NCBI GenBank assembly: GCA_020851455.1
Contig: JADZCT010000033.1
Location: forward strand, 124,001-188,000
Source of the DNA: Gemmatimonadaceae bacterium
Lineage (GTDB): Bacteria > Gemmatimonadota > Gemmatimonadetes > Gemmatimonadales > Gemmatimonadaceae
Length of the DNA stretch: 64,000 bases
Direction: 5' to 3'
The stretch's first letter is position 1, and every line of letters starts with the position of its first letter. Positions 26,464 to 35,493 of the stretch are shown piece after piece. Under the pieces are notes generated by a model. That model was not told the DNA's origin, did not search any database, and was given only the letters and a program-made list of their open reading frames with translations. The translations under genes and the position numbers were made by a program.

Positions 26464-26936
26464 GGTACCGCCGCCTCCGCCGGCCCGGTCACGCTGGCCA
26501 CGACGATGCGCGCTCCTTCCATGCGAACGCGGATACGCTCGCCCAACGCCCCGCCGGAGAGCGCAGTGCCAGTCCATTTCACGCTGACGCCTTCGTGTGA
26601 CGAAAGCACTGTGACCTCCATTCCTGGTGAAACGAGCGCGCGATGGCCGATCGCAGGAGAGCGGAGCGCTTCGCCCATCCGGATTCGGCGGCGAGCCACC
26701 CAGCCAGCCAGGGAGTCCGCGGCCGCCGAGTCCCCAGCAACGTCGGCGCGACCGAGCACCGTGCCGCGCGCGATATCGCGGGCCGCCTGGGGAGTAGAAG
26801 GGCTTGCCGCGGGCATCGCCGCCGCGGGAGGGCCGGCTGCCGGTACGGTCGCTGGCGGTGATTGCGCCAGCAGCGCTGGCGCTCCGCCGAGCAGCATGCC
26901 CGGGAGCAGCAACGCGTGCGTGAAACGCCGTGTCAT
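26460..26936 (-). CDS. flgA: P-ring assembly chaperone FlgA
   Basis: Periplasmic chaperone that helps FlgI polymerise around the rod. The 158-residue protein has a signal peptide (about 1-25, ALLAQ) and a SAF-like domain with AARDIARGTVLGRADV and RRRIRMGEALRSPAI. A C-terminal beta domain follows with GMEVTVLSSHEGVSVKWTGTAL. It is somewhat shorter than E. coli FlgA. It lies between flgG and flgH with 4-bp overlaps on both sides, matching its role in ring assembly. Confidence 0.88.
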   Translation of the reverse strand: MTRRFTHALLLPGMLLGGAPALLAQSPPATVPAAGPPAAAMPAASPSTPQAARDIARGTVLGRADVAGDSAAADSLAGWVARRRIRMGEALRSPAIGHRALVSPGMEVTVLSSHEGVSVKWTGTALSGGALGERIRVRMEGARIVVASVTGPAEAAVP

Positions 26937-27721
26937 CGGATGAGATTGTTGGCGATCTCTGCCATTGACTCGCTGTTCTTGACGGCCTTCGAGGTGATCT
27001 CGTAGGCGCGCATTGCGCTGATCATGTCCACCATTTCCTGCACGACTTCGACGTTGCTCGATTCCAGGTAGCCCTGCTCTATCTGACCCAGCCCTTCGTC
27101 GAGCGGCAGTCCCGCGGCTGGCTCGCCGGATGCAGGCGTCGCCTGGTAGAGGTTCGAGCCAAGCGCCTGGAGCCCCGCGGGGTTCAGGAAACGCGCGAGC
27201 TCGATCGTACCGAGCTCCACGGGCTGCGTTGACTGGGCCGGGGTGCAGGTGACGATGCCCGCGGGAGAGATCGCGATATTGGCGGCGTCAGGCGGGATCT
27301 GGATGCCCGGGGCGACTGCATAGCCCTCGGACGTCGAGAGCATCCCCTGGTCGGATACATGAAAGGATCCGTCACGCGTGTACGCGACCTGGCCGCTTGG
27401 CAACTGAACCTGGAAATAGCCGTCGCCGTTGATTGCGAGGTCGAGCGTTCGGTTGGTCTGCTCCAGCGCCCCTTGCGTCTCGAGGCGCTGCACACCCGCG
27501 AGCCGCGTGCCGCGTCCGACCTGGATTGCAGGCACCACTCCCGCGTCGTGCCCTGCGACGACGCTGGGCGCCTGTATCGTCTGGTACAGCAGGTCAACGA
27601 AGTGCGCGCGGCTGCGCTTGAATGCCGTGGTGTTCACGTTGGCCAGGTTGTTCGCGATGACTTCGGTGCGAAGCTGCTGGGCCATCATGCCAGTGGCGGC
27701 GGTGCGGAGTGCTGGATCCAT
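26933..27721 (-). CDS. flgG: Distal rod protein FlgG
   Basis: Axial rod protein of 262 residues exported by the flagellar type III system. The N-terminus MDPALRTAATGMMAQQLRTEVIANNLANVNTTAFKRSR and the C-terminus YLESSNVEVVQEMVDMISAMRAYEITSKAVKNSESM are canonical for FlgG. The length fits the distal-rod homologue. It follows flgF by 35 bp and overlaps flgA by 4 bp. Confidence 0.96.
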   Translation of the reverse strand: MDPALRTAATGMMAQQLRTEVIANNLANVNTTAFKRSRAHFVDLLYQTIQAPSVVAGHDAGVVPAIQVGRGTRLAGVQRLETQGALEQTNRTLDLAINGDGYFQVQLPSGQVAYTRDGSFHVSDQGMLSTSEGYAVAPGIQIPPDAANIAISPAGIVTCTPAQSTQPVELGTIELARFLNPAGLQALGSNLYQATPASGEPAAGLPLDEGLGQIEQGYLESSNVEVVQEMVDMISAMRAYEITSKAVKNSESMAEIANNLIR

Positions 27722-27756
27722 TGGAGCGTCCCGGTCGTTGCGAGTGGCTGGAGTGG

Positions 27757-28488
27757 TTAGAGTGGCTTGCCGATTTCGGAGATGGCGATGCCGCGCGCCG
27801 AATCCACGGCGCTGAGAGCCCTCTGCGCCGATGCGTAGAGGCGCTGCACGTTGATCATCTGCACCAGCGTGTCCACGGCCGACACGTTGCTCTCCTCGAT
27901 GGCGCCCTGCCGTACCGCGCGCTGCGGGAAGTCAACAGCCACAGACGCCGGCGTCGTGGCAGCGAGCCCACCGGCCTCCTGACGTGTGATCGCGCCTTCC
28001 GGCGCGCGATGTATGGCAAGCTCGCCGACGGCGATGCCATCGGCGTGCACCGAGCCGCTTGCGGTAATGACGATTTCGGCGGTACCCGACGGAATCCGGA
28101 TCGGATGCCGCTCGGATGGCGTGGGGCCGGCGCCAAGGACCGTGAACCCGTTGCGGTCCACCAGTTCGCCGTCTCCGTTCACGCCGAACTGGCCTGCCCT
28201 CGTCAGGCGCTCTCCCTGTGGCGTGCGAACCAGGAAGCTGCCGTCGCCGAGTATCGCCACGTCAAGCGGGTTGCCCGTCGTCGCGAGGGCGCCGGGCCGG
28301 AAGTCAATGGCGGATTCCAGCGCGGGCGTCGCTCCGTCGGCCATCAGGGACGTGAAACTCATTGCCCCCTTGAACCCGACGGTCGAGGTGTTCGCGAGGT
28401 TGTTTGCGATGATGGCCTGCCGGCCTTCGAGCACCGACAGCGCGGCTGCGAGCCGCTCGTTCGTCGCTGGGGGAATGCCGGCTGTCAT
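27757..28488 (-). CDS. flgF: Proximal rod protein FlgF
   Basis: Rod protein of 243 residues from the ATG at 28488; an upstream in-frame start at 28521 would add an Arg-rich 11-residue extension. The block GRQAIIANNLANTSTVGFKGAM and the C-terminal IEESNVSAVDTLVQMINVQRLYASAQRAL define the rod/hook basal-body family. FlgF is favoured over FlgG by its shorter length and its position before flgG. Confidence 0.9.
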   Translation of the reverse strand: MTAGIPPATNERLAAALSVLEGRQAIIANNLANTSTVGFKGAMSFTSLMADGATPALESAIDFRPGALATTGNPLDVAILGDGSFLVRTPQGERLTRAGQFGVNGDGELVDRNGFTVLGAGPTPSERHPIRIPSGTAEIVITASGSVHADGIAVGELAIHRAPEGAITRQEAGGLAATTPASVAVDFPQRAVRQGAIEESNVSAVDTLVQMINVQRLYASAQRALSAVDSARGIAISEIGKPL

Positions 28489-28540
28489 GTGGCGGCTCCG
28501 GGCGTGCGCCCGCGGCGGCATGCTGCGTGGCTCATCGCGG

Positions 28541-28873
28541 TCATCTCGCAGCCGTCCGGACGACGCGCAGAGCCGCGGGCTTTCGCTGCGCGCGTGTCGG
28601 CAGGAGCTCCGGTTTCACTCGTGCCGGTTCCCCGCGGGCGGGCAGCCGCTGTGCCGGCGCGGGCTGGCCGGGCGCGCGGAGCGCGCTTCGGACTACGTCC
28701 TGGGGCAGGCCCGTCCTACGGGCGATGTCGCGAAGCGGCACGTTGCGGCGTGCCATGGATCGTATCCTGTGCAGCGGGGACCGGGCGAAGCGGGCGCCGA
28801 GCGTCGCCATCGCGACACCGCCGAGCGCGATGGCTGCGAGCGTGGCGATGGTGAGCGGCGATGCTGATGGCAT
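28541..28873 (-). CDS. Small membrane protein with helix-turn-helix-like tail (DUF2802-like)
   Basis: Unrecognised 110-residue protein. There is one N-terminal membrane segment (about 5-28). A predicted two-helix segment SMARRNVPLRDIARRTGLPQ (about 39-58) follows, and an Arg/Pro/Ala-rich tail. The combination of one TM helix and a short HTH-like stretch resembles DUF2802 proteins found after fliA in gammaproteobacterial motility clusters. It sits 12 bp after fliA. The function of that family is not established. Confidence 0.6.
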   Translation of the reverse strand: MPSASPLTIATLAAIALGGVAMATLGARFARSPLHRIRSMARRNVPLRDIARRTGLPQDVVRSALRAPGQPAPAQRLPARGEPARVKPELLPTRAQRKPAALRVVRTAAR

Positions 28874-28885
28874 TGCGTTTCCCTC

Positions 28886-29620
28886 CTACCGGACCCTGGC
28901 AAGCGTCTTTCGGAGCTTGCCGAGCGCGCGGGTGCGGATCTGCGACACGCGGCTCTCGGTGAGTTCGAGAACCTCCGCGATCTCGCGCAGGCGCAGGTCT
29001 TCGTAGTAGTTCAGGGTGATTACGACGCGTTCGGTCTCGTTCAGCTCCATGATCGCGGACTTCATGATCTCGACCTGGCGTTCGCGGGTCAGCCGGTCCT
29101 CGACACCCTCGGCGTCGTCGGCTCCAATGGTTTCCTGGAGATGGGGCAGCGAGTCGGATTCGTCGTCGAGGTGGTCCAGCGAGACCTGTATCCCGCCTTC
29201 CACTTCGCGTTCCCAATGCCAGAATGTCGCGATGTCCACGTTCATCGCCATCGCCACCTCACGCGACGTAGGCGTGCTGCCCTTCTGCGATGCGAGCTGG
29301 CTGCGGGCAGTGGCGATGGCGCGGGCCTTCTGGCGCGTAGAGCGCGATGAGGGCGCCTGTCGGCGAAGTTCATCGAGCATTGCGCCGCGAATGCGGGGAA
29401 CGGCGAATGTGCTGAACGCGAGCCCGCGGGATGCGTCGAACGCGTCCACCGCAGACATCAGCCCCAGCGCCCCAGCGCTGACGAGTTCGTCGGTATCAAC
29501 TTCCGCGGAGAGCGAGCGCGCCACCTGGCGCGCCACATGATGGACCAGCGCGATGTGGTCGTGCATGAGCCGCTGGCGGCTGTCGTCGGCTTGGCTTGCC
29601 GTGCTTGGCTGAGGAGGCAT
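28886..29620 (-). CDS. fliA: Flagellar sigma factor FliA (sigma-28)
   Basis: Alternative sigma factor of 244 residues for late flagellar and chemotaxis genes. Region 2 is at about 20-95 (DELVSAGALGLMSAVDAFD and FSTFAVPRIRGAMLDELRR), region 3 at about 105-160, and region 4 at about 185-240 (TLNYYEDLRLREIAEVLELT, RVSQIRTRALGKLRKTL). The length fits FliA/WhiG. FlgM at the right edge is its anti-sigma factor. It lies in the fliL operon, so it would be made under sigma-54/FlrC control. Confidence 0.95.
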   Translation of the reverse strand: MPPQPSTASQADDSRQRLMHDHIALVHHVARQVARSLSAEVDTDELVSAGALGLMSAVDAFDASRGLAFSTFAVPRIRGAMLDELRRQAPSSRSTRQKARAIATARSQLASQKGSTPTSREVAMAMNVDIATFWHWEREVEGGIQVSLDHLDDESDSLPHLQETIGADDAEGVEDRLTRERQVEIMKSAIMELNETERVVITLNYYEDLRLREIAEVLELTESRVSQIRTRALGKLRKTLARVR

Positions 29621-29633
29621 GGTCGCTGGTGGA

Positions 29634-30467
29634 TCAGGCGTTGGCGGCAGCGGGCATCAGCGCTGCCTCGACTTGAAGTGACATCAGGATCGAGCGCATC
29701 ATCGGTTCGACGGCATCCATGGCTGCGCATTGCGCGAACGCGGCAGGCGATTCAGCAGATGTCACCCCGGCGCAGTCCGGTATGCATCCCGCGAGGCCGA
29801 TGGGTCGGCTCAGGAACCTCTGGGTTGCGGCCGCGAGGCGCGAGAATGCATGCGCCGCCGGCTGCGGGCCGACGCGGTTGAACACCGCGCGCAGGGGGAT
29901 CCCCCGCGACTGTCCGTCAACCACCTTGGCCATGGCAAACGATGCGGCGAGGGCGATGGGGTCATGGCCGGCAACGAGCAGCACCTGCTGCGTCGGACGC
30001 GAAGTTGCGGCCAGGACGCGCGCAATCGTCGCCCCGGCGTCCACGATCACGCAATCGTACTCGGCGTAGAGCGGTTCGCACCGGGCAACGAACGCGCGAT
30101 GGTCAACGTGCGGCATTGACCCTGGGTTGTCGCGCACTGCCGAGCCGCCGGAAATGAGCGACAACTGCGGGGCGATGGGCAACACCGCTTCGGCGAGCGG
30201 AACGGCGCCGTTGGCAACGGCGTCAAGGCTGTGGGTTGCTTCCAGCCCCGCCATGCGGTGCAGGCTGCCGCTCAGTTCATCGGTGTCCATGAGCAACGTG
30301 TTGTAGCCCGCGCGCGAAGCCGCGATGCCGAGCAGAAAGGTGACCGTGGATGCGCCCACGCCGCCTTTGCCGCTTGCAACGACGATCCGTCGGCTGCGCG
30401 AGGCGGTCCATGGACGGCCGACGCGCGCGGCAACGAATCGCCGAAGCCCCTTGAGCTGCCCGCTCAC
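29634..30467 (-). CDS. flhG: MinD-like ATPase FlhG (FleN/YlxH)
   Basis: ParA/MinD-family ATPase of 277 residues that controls flagellar number and placement. The deviant Walker A motif is ASGKGGVGASTVTFLLG, the switch region DTDELSGS and Walker B YDCVIVDAGATI. The N-terminal SGQLKGLRRFV resembles the activator helix (DQAxxLR) by which FlhG stimulates the FlhF GTPase. It overlaps flhF by 4 bp. The C-terminal membrane helix is not strongly marked. Confidence 0.92.
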   Translation of the reverse strand: MSGQLKGLRRFVAARVGRPWTASRSRRIVVASGKGGVGASTVTFLLGIAASRAGYNTLLMDTDELSGSLHRMAGLEATHSLDAVANGAVPLAEAVLPIAPQLSLISGGSAVRDNPGSMPHVDHRAFVARCEPLYAEYDCVIVDAGATIARVLAATSRPTQQVLLVAGHDPIALAASFAMAKVVDGQSRGIPLRAVFNRVGPQPAAHAFSRLAAATQRFLSRPIGLAGCIPDCAGVTSAESPAAFAQCAAMDAVEPMMRSILMSLQVEAALMPAAANA

Positions 30468-31282
30468 TTCGCCACCGCCTCTGCCTGGCCCCGGCCCACG
30501 AGGAGCATGTCGGACGCCATGTGAAAGTCCGCCGGCACGCGCTGGCCGTCGGCGACCCAGCGGACGGGCAGGGACAGCGTGCTGGCGGCTTCGATGGCGA
30601 TTGCGGTATCGGCGACTTCATCCAGCTTGGTGAGCAGGACGTGCGTCGGTTTGCACGCATTCTCGGCCTGCAGCGCCGTGGCAAGCACTTCCGTGCGCGT
30701 CGTGCTCGACGCAACGAAGTGCGTCTCGTCGGGCGCTATTGCGCGGAAGATATCGCGCCATGCGTCGTCCATGGCGTCGCGGCGCGGGCTGCGTCCCGGG
30801 GTGTCCACGAGCACGACGTCGCACGATGCGAGCCGCCGCATGGCAGATGGCAGCTCGCGGCGATCATGGACCACCTCGAACGGGACGCCCGCAATGTCCG
30901 CGTACGCCTGCAGCTGCTCCGTTCCGCCGGCACGGTATGTGTCGAGCGTCATGAACCCGGCGCGCATGCGCCCGAAGGCGGCGTCGCTCACCGCGAGCTT
31001 CGCCGCGGTCGTCGTCTTGCCAGCGCCGGTGGGGCCGACGAGCGCCACGCAGTACGGGCCGCGGCGCGCAGACTTCCTCGGCGCCGGCGGCGGCGCGCCG
31101 GGGCTGATCAGTTCGCGCAGCCGGTCCACGTCTTCCGCCGCGCCCGCGACTACCTCGATCATCGGCACCGACTCGATCGTCGTCGTCCGGGAATGAAGGA
31201 TCATGGCGTCGTCGCCAAACTCGCGCCGCGCTGCCGCGGCGACGGAGCGCATGTCGCGGCCCCGGATCGTCTCAAGCCGCAT
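30464..31282 (-). CDS. flhF: SRP-type GTPase FlhF, short form
   Basis: SRP-family GTPase of 272 residues that sets the site of flagellar assembly. The first 60 residues form the B domain (RLETIRGRDMRSVAAAARREFGDDA). The G domain has GPTGAGKTTT (G1), DTYRAGGTEQLQAYA (G2), DTPGR (G3) and LTKLDE (G4). Known FlhF proteins run to about 360-450 residues; the region between the B and G domains is only about 30 residues here, so most of the N domain is absent. It overlaps flhA by 11 bp and flhG by 4 bp. Confidence 0.93.
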   Translation of the reverse strand: MRLETIRGRDMRSVAAAARREFGDDAMILHSRTTTIESVPMIEVVAGAAEDVDRLRELISPGAPPPAPRKSARRGPYCVALVGPTGAGKTTTAAKLAVSDAAFGRMRAGFMTLDTYRAGGTEQLQAYADIAGVPFEVVHDRRELPSAMRRLASCDVVLVDTPGRSPRRDAMDDAWRDIFRAIAPDETHFVASSTTRTEVLATALQAENACKPTHVLLTKLDEVADTAIAIEAASTLSLPVRWVADGQRVPADFHMASDMLLVGRGQAEAVAK

Positions 31283-33338
31283 GGTGAACCTCCCATACTC
31301 CGGTGCTGCGCAGGTTGGCGCTGACGGGAAGTTCCGCGAGCGACAGGACGGGCAACGCCGGCATGACCGGCTCCACGAGGCGGCGGACTCCGACCCTGAG
31401 CCCCGGGGGCACGATGAGCGGTACCGGCGCGCCGCTGGGCCCCGACGCGCTCATCGCCTGGAGGTCCCCAAGCAGTGCCGCGAGCGAGTCCGCCGTGAGC
31501 GCGCCAGCGCCAGTCATTCCGTTACGCGGAGAGAAGAGAGCCATCAGGGATGCCTCCAGTCGTGGCCCAAGGGTGATCCCGGAGATCACGTTGTCCGGCC
31601 CTGTCCATTGCCTTGCAATCACCGGGCCAAGCGCCCGCCGCGCGTGCTCGACGAGCTGTTCCGGATCCTTGGTCTGGTCAATCGCATCGCCCACGGCCTC
31701 CAGGATCGTCACCAGGTCACGAATCGGAACTCGTTCGCGCAAAAGGCGTTGCAGCACCCTGTGGAGCGTACCGATGGCGAGCCGCGTCGGGATCAATTCA
31801 TTGACCAGCGCGGGGTGCGTCTTCTTGACGATGTCCACCATGTCCTGCACATCCTGCCGCCCCAGCAACTCGGCAGCATTTTCCCGCAGGGTCTCCATGA
31901 GGTGCGTCGCGATCATGGTGGTCGCATCCACGACGACGTAGCCAAGCGCCTCGGCCTCGTCGCGGAGCCCGGGTGCGATCCATCTGGCCGGCAGGCCGAA
32001 GCTCGGATCCCGCCCCTCCACCCCGTCCACGAACCCGGCCGCACTTCCCGTATCAAGCGCCAGCAGATGGCGTGGCATGACGTCAGCGTGACCCACTTCG
32101 TGGCCGCGGAGCTTGATCGCGTACTCGGTGGCCGGGAGCCGGATGTCGTCCCGGATCCGCACTGGCGGCACGAGTATGCCCGCGTCCAGCGCGGCCTGCT
32201 TCCGGAGCTGGCTGATCCGGCCGAGCAGATCGCCGCCGAGCGACTCGTCAACGAGCGGAACGAGGGCATAGCCCACTTCGATCTCGATGGGATCCATCTG
32301 CAGCAGTTCCTGCAGCGGAGTGGGTCCCGAGGCAGCTTCCGGCACGCTGCCGGCCTTCGCCACGCCTTCGGCATCAGCGCGTCTGCGCCCGGCGTCTGCC
32401 GCCATGCGCCCGAGAACGCCAAGCACGCCGCCAAGGGCGAGAAACGGAACCGTGGGAAGCCCGGGGATGAGGGCGAGCGTTGCCAGGGCTCCGGCGGCGA
32501 TGTACAGCGCGCGTGGCTGTGCTCCAAGTTGGCTCGCCAGGACGCGGCTGATGCGCGCACCGCCCGCGGCATGCGTGACGACGAGGCCGGCGGCGGTTGA
32601 AACGATCAGCGCCGGGATCTGGGCGACGAGCCCCTCGCCGACGGTGAGCACCGTGTACGTTGACGCGGCCTGCGAGAGCGTCATGCCGCGTTGCGCGACG
32701 GCGATCACGATTCCGCCGACGATGTTGATTCCGGTGATCAGCAGGCTGGCTATCGCGTCGCCCTTCACAAACTTGGAAGCGCCGTCCATTGCTCCGTAGA
32801 AGTCCGCCTGCCGCGAGATCACGGCGCGGCGCTCGCGCGCGGTTGCCTCGTCAATGAGCCCTGCCCCGAGGTCGGCATCGATCGCCATCTGGCGGCCTGG
32901 CATGGCGTCGAGCGTGAAGCGCGCGGCAACCTCCGCCACGCGGCCCGCGCCTTTCGTGATGACAATGAAGTTGATGCCCACCAGGATCAGGAAGAGCACC
33001 AGCCCAACGATGTAGTTCCCGCCGATGACGAACTGCCCGAATACCTGGATGACCTCGCCTGCGTGCCCTCGCGAAAGGATGAGGCGGGTGGAACTGACGT
33101 TCAGCGCCAGCCGGAACAGGGTGAGCAGCAGGAGCAGCGAAGGGAACGAGCTGAACTCGAGCGGATCCGTCGTGTAGAGGGCAACCAGCAGCACCACAAG
33201 CGAGGCGCCGATTGACAGCGATATGAAGAGGTCGAGCAGCACCGGCGGGAGCGGGAGTATGAGCAGCACGACCACGCTCACGATTACGAGCGTGACGCTC
33301 AACTCGACCGCCCGGGAGCGGTCGGAACCCGGAGCCAT
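31272..33338 (-). CDS. flhA: Flagellar export gate protein FlhA
   Basis: Largest membrane component of the flagellar type III export gate. From the ATG at 33338 it has 688 residues. A GTG at 33359 overlapping the flhB stop would give 695 and is equally plausible; the long open frame upstream is within flhB. Eight TM helices occupy about residues 10-310. The conserved cytoplasmic FHIPEP block is INFIVITKGAGRVAEVAARF, TLDAMPGRQMAIDADL and DFYGAMDGASKFVKGDAIA. The C-terminal domain that binds chaperone-substrate complexes fills the rest. Confidence 0.96.
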   Translation of the reverse strand: MAPGSDRSRAVELSVTLVIVSVVVLLILPLPPVLLDLFISLSIGASLVVLLVALYTTDPLEFSSFPSLLLLLTLFRLALNVSSTRLILSRGHAGEVIQVFGQFVIGGNYIVGLVLFLILVGINFIVITKGAGRVAEVAARFTLDAMPGRQMAIDADLGAGLIDEATARERRAVISRQADFYGAMDGASKFVKGDAIASLLITGINIVGGIVIAVAQRGMTLSQAASTYTVLTVGEGLVAQIPALIVSTAAGLVVTHAAGGARISRVLASQLGAQPRALYIAAGALATLALIPGLPTVPFLALGGVLGVLGRMAADAGRRRADAEGVAKAGSVPEAASGPTPLQELLQMDPIEIEVGYALVPLVDESLGGDLLGRISQLRKQAALDAGILVPPVRIRDDIRLPATEYAIKLRGHEVGHADVMPRHLLALDTGSAAGFVDGVEGRDPSFGLPARWIAPGLRDEAEALGYVVVDATTMIATHLMETLRENAAELLGRQDVQDMVDIVKKTHPALVNELIPTRLAIGTLHRVLQRLLRERVPIRDLVTILEAVGDAIDQTKDPEQLVEHARRALGPVIARQWTGPDNVISGITLGPRLEASLMALFSPRNGMTGAGALTADSLAALLGDLQAMSASGPSGAPVPLIVPPGLRVGVRRLVEPVMPALPVLSLAELPVSANLRSTGVWEVHHAA

Positions 33339-33355
33339 GGGCAGCACGCCGCTGG

Positions 33356-34438
33356 TCACCGGGCGCCCGTGTGCTGCGCGCGCGCTGCACGCGCGCGGAA
33401 GACGAATGCGAGCACCTCGGCCACGGCGGCGTACAGCTCTGCCGGGACTACCGAGCCGACGCGTGTTGACCGCAGCAAGGCGCGTGCAAGCGTAACGTTC
33501 TGGACGATCGCGATGCCATGGGCCTCGGCGATCTCGCGGATGCGCTGCGCGACCAGGCGCTCGCCCATTGCGAGTACGAGTGGAGCCGGGGCCACGGCGG
33601 GGTCGTAGCGCAGGGCGATTGCGACGTGCGTCGGATTGACGATCACGACGTCGGCCTTCGGGACATCCTGCATCATCCGGCGCCGCACGCGGCTTCGCGC
33701 AATCGCCCGGATGCGGGCCTTGAGCGTGGGATCGCCTTCCTGGCGGCGGATCTCCTCGCGCACTTCTGCCTTGGTCATGCGCAGCCCCTGGTTGTGGCGG
33801 CGCAACTGCCACGCATAGTCCAGGGCCGCGAGGCCGAGGTATGCGAGGCCGACGTTGCGGAGCAGCGTGACGCCCACAACGTTGACCGTCGAGAGCAGGG
33901 CAACGGGGCCGCGTGCCGCGAGCTGCGACAGCTCGAGCCAGTGCGCGCTGAGCACCTGCCACGCCACGCCGCCTACGATTGCGAGCTTGAACAGCGACCG
34001 GATGAGTTCCACCGGCGCCGACCCGCCAAGCACGCGCCGCACGTTGGCGAGCGAGAATATCCGGCTTGCCTGCGGGGTCAGGGGCGACATGCTTAGCACC
34101 CCTCGCGCCTGCACCGCGCCTATTGCGACAGCGCCGAGCGCGATCGTACCGCAGGCCAGCACTGCCGCGCCGATGGCGGTCCGCGCGCTGGCCTGGAGCA
34201 TCGGAACCAGCTGGTTGGCGTCAACTGCGGCGTCGAACGCATGGAGCGACGACCGGAACGACGAGCCAAGGCCGGGGCCGGCAGCGGATCCGAGCCGCTG
34301 CAGCACCGCAGCGCCTCCGAGGAAGAGGATCGCCGTCATCAGTTCCGCGGAACGTGCGACGCGGCCTTCCTTCCGCGCGTCGTCGCGTCGGCGTTGTGTG
34401 GGCTCTTCGGTGCGTTCGAGGTCGGAGTTTTCGCTCAT
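33356..34438 (-). CDS. flhB: Flagellar export switch protein FlhB
   Basis: Export gate and substrate-specificity switch of 360 residues. The N-terminal half has four membrane segments. The cytoplasmic domain carries the autocleavage motif NPTH (in VIVNPTHVAIALRYD, near residue 275). FliK normally triggers the change from rod/hook to filament export through this domain, which matters because FliK here is unusual. It lies 3 bp after fliR. Confidence 0.96.
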   Translation of the reverse strand: MSENSDLERTEEPTQRRRDDARKEGRVARSAELMTAILFLGGAAVLQRLGSAAGPGLGSSFRSSLHAFDAAVDANQLVPMLQASARTAIGAAVLACGTIALGAVAIGAVQARGVLSMSPLTPQASRIFSLANVRRVLGGSAPVELIRSLFKLAIVGGVAWQVLSAHWLELSQLAARGPVALLSTVNVVGVTLLRNVGLAYLGLAALDYAWQLRRHNQGLRMTKAEVREEIRRQEGDPTLKARIRAIARSRVRRRMMQDVPKADVVIVNPTHVAIALRYDPAVAPAPLVLAMGERLVAQRIREIAEAHGIAIVQNVTLARALLRSTRVGSVVPAELYAAVAEVLAFVFRARAARAQHTGAR

Positions 34439-34441
34439 GGC

Positions 34442-35227
34442 CTACGGCGCCGTAACCTGGAAGAGGATCCGCCCGACGAGGTCGCGATATGGGCCCTGCC
34501 ACTGGCGGAGCATGTAGCTCATTGCCGTCAAGGCTGCGCCGGTGGCGACGAGACCCGCCCCGGTCTGAATGGGAAAGGCGATGGCAAACGCGTTCAGTTG
34601 CGGCGCCGCGCGCGTGAGCAGCGCAAGCGTGAGTGTGGCGAGCAGGGCCGAGGCAATTACCGGGGCCGCGAATTGAATCCCCAGCGCGAACAGGACGCTT
34701 GCGCTCCGGAGCGCCGCGTCAACGCTCCCAACCAGATGGCCCGGCGTGCCCAGCGGTACGGCTTCGAGCGACTGCCGAAGGGCCGCCAGCATGACGGCGT
34801 GCAGGTTGAGCGATAGCAGGAGCGTCAGCGCGGCAATCCGAATCAGCGGCGTCAGCACGAGCGTGGACGTGCCCTGCAGCGGGTCGAGCAATGCAGCTCC
34901 GCTGAGGCCTGAGTGGATGCTCATCGCGTCGCCAGCGACTTCCGCGGCAACGATGAGCACGGCCGCTCCGCCGCCGAGCAGCAACCCGACCGCCGCTTCC
35001 GTAGCCATCCCCGGGAGTGTGATTGCAGCACCCTCGGCGCCGGTGGCGAGCGACGGCAGCATGAGGCCCGTGAGCAGAACCGCGAGCGCGATGCGGACGC
35101 GGCGCGGCACGACCCGTACCGATACGGCCGGCGCCACGAGGAGCATGGCGCTGATGCGCGTGCCAAGCAGCACTGCGCACACGGCCGTGCCTTGAGACAG
35201 GAAGTTGGCGGCTGCCGGTGCCGTCAC
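34442..35227 (-). CDS. fliR: Flagellar export gate protein FliR
   Basis: Integral membrane gate subunit of 261 residues with about five or six hydrophobic segments. Blocks such as RISAMLLVAPAVSVRVVPRRVRIALAVLLTGLM and FALGIQFAAPVIASALLATLTLALLTRAAPQLNAFAIAFP follow the FliR pattern. It forms the FliPQR helical pore complex. The start overlaps the end of fliQ by 4 bp, and flhB follows directly. Confidence 0.94.
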   Translation of the reverse strand: MTAPAAANFLSQGTAVCAVLLGTRISAMLLVAPAVSVRVVPRRVRIALAVLLTGLMLPSLATGAEGAAITLPGMATEAAVGLLLGGGAAVLIVAAEVAGDAMSIHSGLSGAALLDPLQGTSTLVLTPLIRIAALTLLLSLNLHAVMLAALRQSLEAVPLGTPGHLVGSVDAALRSASVLFALGIQFAAPVIASALLATLTLALLTRAAPQLNAFAIAFPIQTGAGLVATGAALTAMSYMLRQWQGPYRDLVGRILFQVTAP

Positions 35228-35493
35228 GACGCGAGCCCCGGCAGGCTGCGCAGGATCTCAGTCGCGTACTTGACCGCCGTCTGGATGAGCCAGGGCAGCG
35301 CGATGAGCGCCACGCCGGCGACCGCGAGGAGCTTGGGAACGAAGCTGAGAGTCGCTTCCTGAACCTGCGTGACGGCTTGCAGGACGCTCACCGCGATCCC
35401 GACCAGCAGCGCCGCGACCAGCATCGGCGCGGCGAGGAGCAGCGCCATGCTCATGGCATGCCGGGCAAGCGCAACGATTGCCGCGTCCGACAT
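35224..35493 (-). CDS. fliQ: Flagellar export gate protein FliQ
   Basis: Small membrane gate subunit of 89 residues from the ATG at 35493, exactly the usual size. Two hydrophobic hairpin helices (about 15-40 and 50-75) carry the family pattern AIVALARHAMSMALLLAAPM and SVLQAVTQVQEATLSFVPKL. A longer frame reaching 35535 lies within fliP. The ATG overlaps the fliP stop by one base (TGATG). Confidence 0.96.
   Translation of the reverse strand: MSDAAIVALARHAMSMALLLAAPMLVAALLVGIAVSVLQAVTQVQEATLSFVPKLLAVAGVALIALPWLIQTAVKYATEILRSLPGLAS

Noticed and set aside
33339-33962. Possible N-terminal extension of FlhA (frame open to 33962)
   Set aside because: The extra 200 residues are Arg/Pro-rich and lie inside the conserved flhB coding region; FlhA homology begins near 33338-33359.
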